Assembly (NCBI GenBank): GCA_017435505.1
Contig: JAFSEZ010000042.1
Span: 1 to 64,000, forward strand
DNA length: 64,000 nucleotides
From: Akkermansia sp.
GTDB lineage: Bacteria > Verrucomicrobiota > Verrucomicrobiia > Verrucomicrobiales > Akkermansiaceae
Direction: 5' to 3'
Part shown: positions 51,144-58,539 of the stretch, one piece after another
Layout: the number at the start of each line of letters is the position of its first letter
Numbering within the stretch: the stretch's first letter is position 1
Program-made: the position numbers and the translations under genes
The notes under the pieces: model-generated
The model's database searches: none
What the model saw: only the letters and a program-made list of their open reading frames with translations
Told to the model about the DNA's origin: nothing

Positions 51144-51593
51144 ATGAATAAATTACTTTACTTACTACCGGTTTCTCTCTTTTTAAGCTCCTGCAAAGGA
51201 GCAGCAGCAGGTAGGTGTGTCCGCTCATTATTAAGGACTGATTATGGGCAAATCATCCTGCTTGCCATCATCATAGAGCTCTTTTGCACCGCGCTTCCCT
51301 TATTTGCCGCATTGATGATTCAGCTGCCGACCAAATCAAACTTTGAGGAAGAAACAAAAAGTAAAGCCACTATTGCGGGTTTAGTGGGCTTGGCTTCGCT
51401 TATTACCTATATCACACCGGATGCCATTTCCGTGCTCATTTCACTGGCTATACTCGTTGGCATACCTGTTCTTATGCGCAAAATCGCAGCTGTATCTTGG
51501 GGCAAGGCATTCGGCACATTGGGGCTATTTATCGTGTTCTCCATCGTCATGAATGCCATCGTAGGGGGCATTCTGGAAGCCATGTTTAGCTAA
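51144..51593 (+). CDS. Putative lipoprotein with membrane segments, unknown
   Basis: A 149-residue protein, not recognised. The N-terminus YLLPVSLFLSSCKG has a lipobox-like LSSC with the cysteine at residue 17. Three further hydrophobic segments follow (IILLAIIIELFCTALPLFAA, ATIAGLVGLASLITYITPDA, FGTLGLFIVFSIVMNAIVGG), which is unusual for a lipoprotein and may mean a polytopic inner-membrane protein with a coincidental lipobox. It ends at the hairpin 51617-51650. Confidence 0.5.
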   Translation: MNKLLYLLPVSLFLSSCKGAAAGRCVRSLLRTDYGQIILLAIIIELFCTALPLFAALMIQLPTKSNFEEETKSKATIAGLVGLASLITYITPDAISVLISLAILVGIPVLMRKIAAVSWGKAFGTLGLFIVFSIVMNAIVGGILEAMFS

Positions 51594-51616
51594 AACTCCT
51601 ACTCACGAGCCTACAC

Positions 51617-51650
51617 CCGCAGCTTCCCAAAAGGCTGCGGTTTCTTTTTT
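51617..51650 (+). terminator. Terminator of the 51144 gene
   Basis: CCGCAGC (51617-51623) pairs with GCTGCGG (51634-51640), followed by TTTCTTTTTT, 24 bp after the stop codon. Confidence 0.8.
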
Positions 51651-51718
51651 GAGAGTAGGCATCAGGCATGAGTCCACTGCTCACGCTAACCCAAAGAAGA
51701 GCAAAAGCATACCGGTGG

Positions 51719-52753
51719 CTATTTTCTCACATGAGACAAACCGCGAACGACCTTGACACATACAGAAGCAACATACTTAAGTATGATTGCAAAAATGAAT
51801 GAGAATAATAGTGCCGTTATAAAAACCGGCACGCCTCCCCCAAACTCCTTTAAACAGAAAGGAAATATGGCCGAATGAGCAAGAAATAATTCCAATGAAT
51901 ACTTCCCAATCCACTCTACGGTGGAACGAGCAAAAATACATACTTTTGTAAAATACCCCGAAAGTATGACTGCAATGGGTAAAAAAGGCACAATCAGCAC
52001 ATAACTTCCGCTCAAAGCATATAAATAACCGCACAGATCATCATTTTTTCCGATTCCCAGCATTTTTGCTACGGCAGTCGCACTGAACAAAGAAAAGCAA
52101 AAAATTGCCAACCAAACGAATTTCGCGTTTAGAAATTCTCTTACCTCAAACTTTCGATGAGCAAAAAACATGCCGAAGAAAAAAGCAGGAAAACGCTCTA
52201 TAGTCCACACTATTGTTTGCTGCATGAAATATGAGTGTTCAAAAAGAAACGAAATGCCCAGCCGGAACATCTGCGCAAGCACCGGGGTGATGAGCAACAT
52301 CAACAGCCATGCAAACATGAAAGATTTTACTCCTTGAAGAAAATTGTATAACAGAGGTGAAATGAGGTAGAAAATGACAATAGTGCGAATGTACCATACG
52401 TCTAACCCAACAAAAGCAGATACGAAGTTAGCAGAATAGGGGTAGTATAATCCGGGAATGCTACTCATCCAGAAATACAAAAAACAAACGCCTGCAAGGA
52501 TGCAAGTAGGAAATATCCTCCAAAATCGGCGCATGTAAAACATTGATATAGGTTGATTTTGTCTACGGCTTTCGTAAATGGAATAATACACTCCGAATCC
52601 AGACACGAATAGAAATGCATCCACCCCCAAATGCCCTACTAAATGAAAAAGTCTAGCAATTGGTCCTCCGACAAAAAGTTGATGAAACATGATGATAGAC
52701 ACCATGCTCAATCCCATTAGGGAGGCTCGAGATTGTGATAAAAGCTGATTCAT
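51719..52753 (-). CDS. Membrane acyltransferase, acyltransferase-3 (OafA-like) family
   Basis: A 344-residue polytopic membrane protein with about ten hydrophobic helices. The family's catalytic histidine motif is in MVSIIMFHQLFVGG, followed by HLGVDAFLFVSGFGVYYSIY. The arginine motif is FYMRRFWRIFPTC. Members O-acetylate or otherwise acylate surface glycans. AT-rich and alone in its transcript within the accessory island; no glycan-synthesis gene is beside it, so the target is unknown. Confidence 0.85.
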   Translation of the reverse strand: MNQLLSQSRASLMGLSMVSIIMFHQLFVGGPIARLFHLVGHLGVDAFLFVSGFGVYYSIYESRRQNQPISMFYMRRFWRIFPTCILAGVCFLYFWMSSIPGLYYPYSANFVSAFVGLDVWYIRTIVIFYLISPLLYNFLQGVKSFMFAWLLMLLITPVLAQMFRLGISFLFEHSYFMQQTIVWTIERFPAFFFGMFFAHRKFEVREFLNAKFVWLAIFCFSLFSATAVAKMLGIGKNDDLCGYLYALSGSYVLIVPFLPIAVILSGYFTKVCIFARSTVEWIGKYSLELFLAHSAIFPFCLKEFGGGVPVFITALLFSFIFAIILKYVASVCVKVVRGLSHVRK

Positions 52754-53002
52754 TTCTGCTGAGATTGTTCTGAAACCATGCTTTAGTGAGTTTGCCTGTT
52801 TTCCCTTGGCTATCGCCTAACTTAAATGGGCATTCATAGTATGCGTACTCAAAATTGAAGTCAAGTACAATCCCAACTGAACTCATTAATTGGGACTGGG
52901 CGCATTGACTCAAAAATCCAGTCACCGAACTGCCACTTCTCGCGAGTTAGGCTGACATGAGAAAAGCTTGATGTCTCATAAATCCGGAACTAACGTATTC
53001 CC

Positions 53003-53530
53003 ATGTCACTCAAAATGAGCAAACGAGCAATAATAGAGTTACTGGATTCGAATGCAGCAAAGTATCGAAAAGCTCACTCTCGCAAAGCTAAAATTGAGTT
53101 TCTGAAGCAATTAGTGGAACTCACTGGTTACAAATCAACTAAAAACATTATTCGATTCTACTCTCGAGTAAGAAAACGCAAACGAGAGGAGAAGATAGGG
53201 CGTCTGCCCAAATTGCAAGCCTGCGACATTGAGCTCATAAAGTCAATTTGGTTGAAATCTGACCAACCTTGCGGTAAACGGCTCCATCTTATGCTGCCAA
53301 CGTGGCTAAATGCTTACTCAAAACGACAAGAAATTGACGAGGAGTCCCAAAGACGCATACTAAGTGTATCACCCGCAACTCCGGACAGAGTGCTACGCAA
53401 TTGCAAGGTGGATGGCATTCACAAAGCCAACAAGCAAACAATCAGCGCATTAAAGCAATCTATTCCCATTATAGATAGAACTGGCAAGATTGATGTTCCC
53501 GGGCATCTCTATGCTGATACGGTGGCCCAT
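53003..53530 (+). pseudogene. Truncated insertion-sequence transposase (DDE integrase type)
   Basis: About 175 residues survive. The N-terminus is basic and helical (IEFLKQLVELTGYKSTKNII); RVLRNCKVDGIHKANKQT leads into the start of the catalytic domain, DVPGHLYADTVAH, where the first catalytic aspartate is expected. The reading then jumps into unrelated sequence at 53522-53530 and stops at 53551. The rest of the DDE domain is missing, so the gene cannot encode an active transposase. It resembles ISNCY-like integrase/transposase genes of Verrucomicrobia. Confidence 0.65.
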
Positions 53531-53968
53531 TTCAAGTTGCAATTCAGATAGGTTGCGAAAGTAGGAGGCGTGGTACGAGGCAAAGGTGTGGCGGCAGACA
53601 TCCGGCACCCACGCGCCGCAGTAGCCGGCGGCGCGGCGCTGCGCACGCCATTTGCGTAGCCACCCTTTGGGAATCTCGCGATCCTGTTTTCGAATAGTGC
53701 GCACCCCACGTAGGGGAACCGCCCGACCGCCGCCTGTTTTGCTTGCCGTGGGGCGCACGATGACTTGTCGATCTTCCCAGTTGAAATCTGCCGCTTGCAG
53801 GCGGCACACCTCGGCGGGGCGAATGCCGCCATAGAGCATGAGCGCGAGGGATAAGCGCATATCGCGAAACTCCGGCAGCCGAGCCGTGTCACTTGGGCGC
53901 AAACCGACTTCTTCCAATAATTGTTCAGCAATGATGTTTTTATCCATAATTCGCCGTGGTTTCTTCAT
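53522..53968 (-). pseudogene. Truncated tyrosine recombinase (integrase)
   Basis: The catalytic core is recognisable: box I arginine in MLYGGIRPAEVCRLQAADFN, the strand lysine in ASKTGGG, and the box II HxxR motif in CRHTFASYHASYFRNL, ending LQLEMGH. The SAM-like N-terminal arm-binding domain and everything after box II, including the nucleophilic tyrosine, are absent. The cut coincides with the transposase cut: both share the nine bases at 53522-53530. It was probably the integrase of the 43-54 kb island or of a neighbouring element. Confidence 0.75.
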
Positions 53969-54020
53969 TCACAATGCGTTTGCCCTGTCAGTTCGGTGAC
54001 TGGATTTTTGAGGCAATGCG

Positions 54021-54313
54021 TAATACGATAAAATGAGTCGGAATAGCATTTTTTTCTTGATATAAGCATTGTGAAAGAGTAATCTAACACCTGGTACAAG
54101 GCGAGCGCAGACGCCGCACTCATCGTGACAGATATTGACACGACGCAGAATAGGCAGCTACGGAAAGCCAACCCGGTACCCCCGCTTTGCTCCCGCAAAG
54201 GAAGGCAAATCCGCTGATATTCCGGCGGAGAGGGCGCCACCAACGCCCCACACTTACGCCGGAGCCCCCGCTGCATGCAGCAAAACACAAAAAAACAAAC
54301 ACAACATACTACA
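54021..54313. other. Gene-free stretch at the right edge of the island
   Basis: It contains no recognisable gene. Open frames on both strands lack domains and suitable starts. A palindrome CTGCATGCAG lies at 54272-54281, shortly before the TMEM43-like gene. Probably a mixture of decayed element sequence and the promoter region of the next gene. Confidence 0.4.
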
Positions 54314-55969
54314 ATGGCAATAGAAGAAACAACGACAGAAAGCTGGGGCAGCCGACTGGGTGGCTCCATCAAAGGCGTTTTGGTTGGTGCCGGTCTTTTC
54401 ATTGCAGGTATCCCCCTGTTATTCTGGAACGAAGGGCGCACCGTCAAGACAACCCAAGCTTTGGAAGAAGGTGCAGCTAATTGCACGGTGGTTCCCTCCG
54501 CCGACACGGTAGATGCAGCCAATGAGGGCAAGCTCATTCACATCACCGGCACTGCGGCCACGGAAGATGTGCTGACGGACGAACTGTTCGGCGGCATCAG
54601 CATGAAGGGCATGCGACTGAGCCGCAAGGTAGAGTACTACCAGTGGGTAGAAGACTCCAAGAGCGAAACAAAGAAGAACACAGGAGGCTCTACCACAACC
54701 ACGACTACCTACACCTATTCCAAGAAGTGGGTAAGCTCCCCGGAAGATTCTTCCGAGTTCAAGGAAGCCGGCCACGAGAACACCATCCATTTTGCAGATG
54801 CGGAAGACACCACCATGTATGCTCAGCAAGCTGCCTTGGGTGCATTTGCCCTTACCCCCGGCCAGATTCAATCGATCTCCGGGCAGGAGAACGTGAAACT
54901 GGAAGGCGTGCAGTGGCCGGATTCGCTGAAAGGGCGCACCACCGTATCCGGCAACACACTCTATATCGGGCGTCCTGTGAATCCCATGCAAGCAGCCATT
55001 GCTGAAAAGGGAGCAGCCCCCCAGCTGCCGGTGGAACAGGGTTACCTGCAAATTGAGAATGAGCCCGGCAAGAATCTGCTGGCTGTGCAGGATGGCGAGA
55101 ATGTCTACGTGCAATCATCCACGGGCGATCTTTACCTGCTCGGCACAGATGAAGACGGCACTCCCATGGTGCAGTTGCGCAATGGCTCGCTCCGCAACGT
55201 GACCGGTGAGGCCGAAATGACCGGTCCCGCTCCCACATTCCCCTACCCCATTCCGGCCTCCATTCAGGTGGAGCGTCTGGGAGAATGCCCTGTGGTGTGC
55301 ATCGGCACATACGCATATGTCCGCACAAGCGACAACCGCCTGCTCTGCATCAAGCCCTATCAGGACTACTTTGTGGTGACGGATAATGGTGTCATGCGCA
55401 AGGCCGACATCATGCTGGCACCCGTGACACTGAGCGACAAGGGCACGGCAGACCCCGCCGCCCCGCAAGTGGGTGATGTGCGCATCACCTGGACCTACGT
55501 TGGCCCGCAGAAGCCCGTCAGCGTGGTGGCTGTGCAGACCGGCAACACCTTTGCCCCGTATGTATCCAAATCCAGCGGCTACAAGGTAGATTTGCTGGAA
55601 ACCGGCATCAAGACCAAGGAGGAAATGTTCCAAAACGCAGAAAATGCCAACACTTTCATGGCTTGGATTCTGCGTTTCTTGGGCTGGTTCATCATGTACA
55701 TCGGCCTGAGCATGATACTCAAGCCACTCTCTGTGCTGGGAGATGTGTTGCCCATCTTGGGTGATTTGATTGGCGTGGGTACCGGCATCATTGCCTTCCT
55801 CGTCTCAGCCGCCGTGGCGTTGCTTGTCATTGCCGTAGCGTGGGTATTCTACCGCCCGGTTTTGGGCATTGTCCTGCTGGCAGCGGCCGTCGGCCTCATC
55901 GTGCTACTCATCAAGAAGAAGAAAGGCAGCAAAAAAGAACCTGCTCCGGAAGCTCCGGCAACCGAGTAA
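54314..55969 (+). CDS. TMEM43-family membrane protein
   Basis: A 551-residue protein. After a short N-terminus the first membrane helix (GSIKGVLVGAGLFIAGIPLL) runs into FWNEGRTVKTTQALEEGA, the hallmark of TMEM43/LUMA-like proteins. A large extracytoplasmic domain (about 45-430) follows. Three or four C-terminal helices (FMAWILRFLGWFIMYIGLSM, GTGIIAFLVSAAVALLVIAV, LGIVLLAAAVGLIVLLI) lead to a Lys-rich and Ala/Pro/Glu tail. Compared with other bacterial members the soluble domain appears long, with a Thr-rich segment (STTTTTTYTYSK). The function in bacteria is unknown. The ATG at 54314 is used; longer frames are implausible. First gene of the secreted-protein cluster. Confidence 0.8.
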   Translation: MAIEETTTESWGSRLGGSIKGVLVGAGLFIAGIPLLFWNEGRTVKTTQALEEGAANCTVVPSADTVDAANEGKLIHITGTAATEDVLTDELFGGISMKGMRLSRKVEYYQWVEDSKSETKKNTGGSTTTTTTYTYSKKWVSSPEDSSEFKEAGHENTIHFADAEDTTMYAQQAALGAFALTPGQIQSISGQENVKLEGVQWPDSLKGRTTVSGNTLYIGRPVNPMQAAIAEKGAAPQLPVEQGYLQIENEPGKNLLAVQDGENVYVQSSTGDLYLLGTDEDGTPMVQLRNGSLRNVTGEAEMTGPAPTFPYPIPASIQVERLGECPVVCIGTYAYVRTSDNRLLCIKPYQDYFVVTDNGVMRKADIMLAPVTLSDKGTADPAAPQVGDVRITWTYVGPQKPVSVVAVQTGNTFAPYVSKSSGYKVDLLETGIKTKEEMFQNAENANTFMAWILRFLGWFIMYIGLSMILKPLSVLGDVLPILGDLIGVGTGIIAFLVSAAVALLVIAVAWVFYRPVLGIVLLAAAVGLIVLLIKKKKGSKKEPAPEAPATE

Positions 55970-55983
55970 CAATCAACCATCCG

Positions 55984-56005
55984 GCGGGGTGCTGCGGCAC
56001 CCCGC
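55984..56005. terminator. GC-rich hairpin after the TMEM43-like gene
   Basis: A perfect 8-bp stem GCGGGGTG/CACCCCGC with a 6-base loop, 15 bp past the stop. There is no T-run, so it may attenuate or stabilise the mRNA instead of terminating it. Confidence 0.45.
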
Positions 56006-56024
56006 AACTTATTCTGTAGCATCT

Positions 56025-56846
56025 ATGAAAACAAGCTTCTTCATGCTGGTCTCCGCATTAGTCGGGGTAGCCTACGCAGGTACAGAAACCATTCAGGAAA
56101 TGGTGCAGCGCTATGAGGGTACCCCGCACTACACAAAGCTCAACCAATACTATGAGGACATTCAGCGCACGGGAAATACCCACGCACAAGATGCCGCAGG
56201 GCGCACCATGCTGATGTATTGCTTGCAAGAGCTACCGGAGATGCACATGGCGCAGATCATACATCCCCTCCTGCTTGCAGGGATGAATCCCAATGCGGCA
56301 GATAAAACAACGGGGCGCACTCCCCTGCACCACGCAGCCCTGAGCAATGATTACCGCTTGGCCTGTCGACTGCTGGCGTTCGGCGCAGATATTCGCAAGC
56401 AAGACAAACAAGGGTACACACCTGCGCAACTTGCGAAGTTGCCCCAGCTTCAACATCTGCTGAGTACCGGCACCCCGCCCGAATTACGCAGTCAACGTGT
56501 CAAAGACCTTCACTCCAAGGCCTGCCGCAACAATGGTGCGGCACAATACGAACTGTCACGGCTCTATCGGGATGAAGCCACGGCAGAACGTATCTCCATG
56601 AGCGCATGGGTGAACAACCCGCAGGAGCCCGATTCCGATGCAGCAGAAAGCCGCTGTTGGTTGGAACAAGCTGCAGCCAATCACTATCCCCCGGCCATGC
56701 ATGATTTGGCACTTCGGCTCATGTGGGGAATCGATGGCAAGGAGAATGAAGCAGAAGCGTGCAGACTCTTGGAAGAAGCAGCAAAGGCCGGACACAAGGA
56801 ATCTATCGACTTCCTCGAAAACACCCCCATCCCCGGCGAGCCATGA
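56025..56846 (+). CDS. Secreted ankyrin/Sel1-repeat protein
   Basis: A 273-residue exported protein with a signal peptide at about 1-18 (FFMLVSALVGVAYA). Ankyrin-type repeats cover about 50-150: MLMYCLQELPEMHMAQIIHP, TPLHHAALSNDYRLACRLLA and GYTPAQLAKLPQLQHLL. The second half is Sel1-like: NNGAAQYELSRLYRDEA, then AESRCWLEQAAANHYPPAMH and EAEACRLLEEAAKAGHKESI. Both are helical protein-interaction repeats; no enzyme motif is seen. The ATG at 56025 gives the signal peptide, while the frame itself opens earlier inside the TMEM43-like gene. Its TGA overlaps the ATG of the next small gene by four bases. Confidence 0.8.
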   Translation: MKTSFFMLVSALVGVAYAGTETIQEMVQRYEGTPHYTKLNQYYEDIQRTGNTHAQDAAGRTMLMYCLQELPEMHMAQIIHPLLLAGMNPNAADKTTGRTPLHHAALSNDYRLACRLLAFGADIRKQDKQGYTPAQLAKLPQLQHLLSTGTPPELRSQRVKDLHSKACRNNGAAQYELSRLYRDEATAERISMSAWVNNPQEPDSDAAESRCWLEQAAANHYPPAMHDLALRLMWGIDGKENEAEACRLLEEAAKAGHKESIDFLENTPIPGEP

Positions 56847-57037
56847 TTGTATACGTCAACAACACCCCCATCCGGCTTTTCTCCGGAGCTACCGCACGAG
56901 AAGCCGTCCTGCGCTACTGTACAGATACAAAGCAACCTTTCACCGAACCCACATTATACGATGCTTGGGGCAACGTCATTGCCCCGGACAGCCCCATGAT
57001 TGAGGGGCGAAAAATCTACACTACTACACCACAATAA
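56843..57037 (+). CDS. Small beta-grasp-like protein, unknown
   Basis: A 64-residue protein with no signal peptide. The pattern MIVYVNNTPIRLFSGATARE, a helix (AVLRYCTD), then TLYDAWGNVIAPDSPMIEGR and a last strand KIYTTT suggests a miniature beta-grasp (ubiquitin/ThiS-like) fold. The C-terminus is not a Gly-Gly. It is translationally coupled to the preceding ankyrin gene (ATGA overlap at 56843-56846) and lies 15 bp before the phosphatase gene. Similar small proteins are, as far as I recall, found next to periplasmic 5'-nucleotidase-like genes in other gut bacteria; this needs a search. Confidence 0.55.
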   Translation: MIVYVNNTPIRLFSGATAREAVLRYCTDTKQPFTEPTLYDAWGNVIAPDSPMIEGRKIYTTTPQ

Positions 57038-57052
57038 CCCCATCTCACTACC

Positions 57053-58471
57053 ATGAAAAAAATCCCCTTTCTCTCACTCCTGGCTCTTTTGGGCAATGCC
57101 TTGGCCACCCAAGTCACCATCTTGGGCATCAACGACATGCACGCTGATATAGACAACCTGCCCCAGCTGGCAACCTATTTGAAGGCAGAGCGAGCCCAAA
57201 ATCCGGATGCACTTCTCTTATCAGCCGGCGACAACCGCACAGGCAGCCCCTATGTAGACATCGGCACCCATCCGGGAGCCCCCATGATTCAACTCATGAA
57301 CAAGCTGCGCTTCGACCTCTCCACCTTGGGCAATCATGAATTCGATGCCGGCGAAGATGCCTTGCGCTATTGCCTCAACCTGGCAGAATTCCCCTTTGTA
57401 TGCGCCAATGTCAAGGCCACATCGGGGGATGCTCTCTACTTGAAGCCGTACCAAATCTTTGAACGCGATGGGGTGCGCATCGGCGTGCTGGGGCTGGTGC
57501 AAACGGGGGACAACGGGCTACCGGATGCACACCCGGATCAGGTCAAGGCTCTCAGTTTCCGTTCGCCCTTTGAAATCGTGCGCGACTATGCCTACTTGCG
57601 GGAGCAATGCGATATCCTCATCCTGCTGACACACATTGGTTTTGAAGACGACGTGAAACTGGCACAACTCTTCCCCGAGGCAGATGCCATTATCGGCGGG
57701 CACTCTCACACCCGCGTAGAAAAAGAACATATCATCAACGGGGTTCTCATCACCCAAACGGAAAACAAGGTCAAATATCTCACCAAACTGACCTTCGATG
57801 TGGAAGATGGCAAAGTACAAAGCCGCAAGTTTGAATTCATCTCCCTGCGCAGCCTCCCGAAAGACGCCGACATGCAAGCAGCAGTGGAAAAGGTGAAAAA
57901 CAACCCCTACATGACACGCAAGCTTACCACGATTCCCTGCGACATCACCCGCCGAGAAAGCTTGGGATGCCTCATGGCCGATTCTCTGCGTTTCTACCTG
58001 AAATCCGATGTAGCGGTTGTCAACATGGGTAACGTGCGATTGGAGGAATTCCCCAAAGGACCTTTCACCGTAGCAGACTGCTACCGTCTCGATCCCTTCG
58101 GCAACAAAAACGTAGTCATGAAACTCACAGGCCGCCAGCTTGTTGATTTTCTGAATGCCATTCCCTCCACAGATCACCACGGGGCTCCCTGCGTATCCGG
58201 GCTCAGCTACAAGGCAACCAAAGCGGAGGGTGAGCTGCAACCCATGCAGATTACGGAAGCCACCATGGCAGACGGCACCCCCCTGAATCCGGATGCCACT
58301 TACACCGTGACAACCAATTCCTACCTCATGGCCACCGTTCCCAACATGCCCCAGGTAGAAACAACCACCTACGATATAGATTGTGCCAAGTGTATGATGC
58401 AATACCTTGATGGCAAAGCGGAGGTGGATTATTCCGACACCACCCGCATAGAGCTCACCATCAGCAAATAA
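57053..58471 (+). CDS. Periplasmic bifunctional metallophosphatase/5'-nucleotidase (UshA-like)
   Basis: A 472-residue exported enzyme with a signal peptide at about 1-18 (IPFLSLLALLGNALA). The metallophosphatase domain shows the full metal set: GINDMHADIDNLP, LLSAGDNRTGSP, TLGNHEFDAGEDAL, LTHIGFEDD and IGGHSHTR. The C-terminal 5'-nucleotidase domain (about 290-470) has CLMADSLRF, VVNMGNVRLEEFPKG and YRLDPFGNKNVVMKLTG, with the nucleotide-stacking region expected near GLSYKATKA. It should release phosphate from nucleotides in the periplasm, which would feed the Pst system encoded elsewhere in the window. Confidence 0.92.
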   Translation: MKKIPFLSLLALLGNALATQVTILGINDMHADIDNLPQLATYLKAERAQNPDALLLSAGDNRTGSPYVDIGTHPGAPMIQLMNKLRFDLSTLGNHEFDAGEDALRYCLNLAEFPFVCANVKATSGDALYLKPYQIFERDGVRIGVLGLVQTGDNGLPDAHPDQVKALSFRSPFEIVRDYAYLREQCDILILLTHIGFEDDVKLAQLFPEADAIIGGHSHTRVEKEHIINGVLITQTENKVKYLTKLTFDVEDGKVQSRKFEFISLRSLPKDADMQAAVEKVKNNPYMTRKLTTIPCDITRRESLGCLMADSLRFYLKSDVAVVNMGNVRLEEFPKGPFTVADCYRLDPFGNKNVVMKLTGRQLVDFLNAIPSTDHHGAPCVSGLSYKATKAEGELQPMQITEATMADGTPLNPDATYTVTTNSYLMATVPNMPQVETTTYDIDCAKCMMQYLDGKAEVDYSDTTRIELTISK

Positions 58472-58539
58472 TTCAGCACAGGGAAAACAATTTCACGAGC
58501 TCACACGCTTATTAAAGTGTGACACTACCTTTCACCGGC

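Larger units (their letters stand above)
52901..54020. mobile_element. Remnant element bounded by 32-bp inverted repeats
   Basis: CGCATTGACTCAAAAATCCA plus GTCACCGAACTG (52901-52932) recurs inverted at 54020-53989 with a single mismatch. Inside lie a transposase gene cut short and a tyrosine recombinase fragment cut at both ends, fused back to back. The inverted repeats look like insertion-sequence termini, with the interior rearranged so that the element is dead. A complete element would hold a transposase of perhaps 400 residues. Confidence 0.6.

Noticed and set aside
55869-56024. N-terminal extension of the ankyrin/Sel1 protein
   Set aside because: It overlaps the TMEM43-like gene and lacks a signal peptide; the ATG at 56025 begins a clear one.
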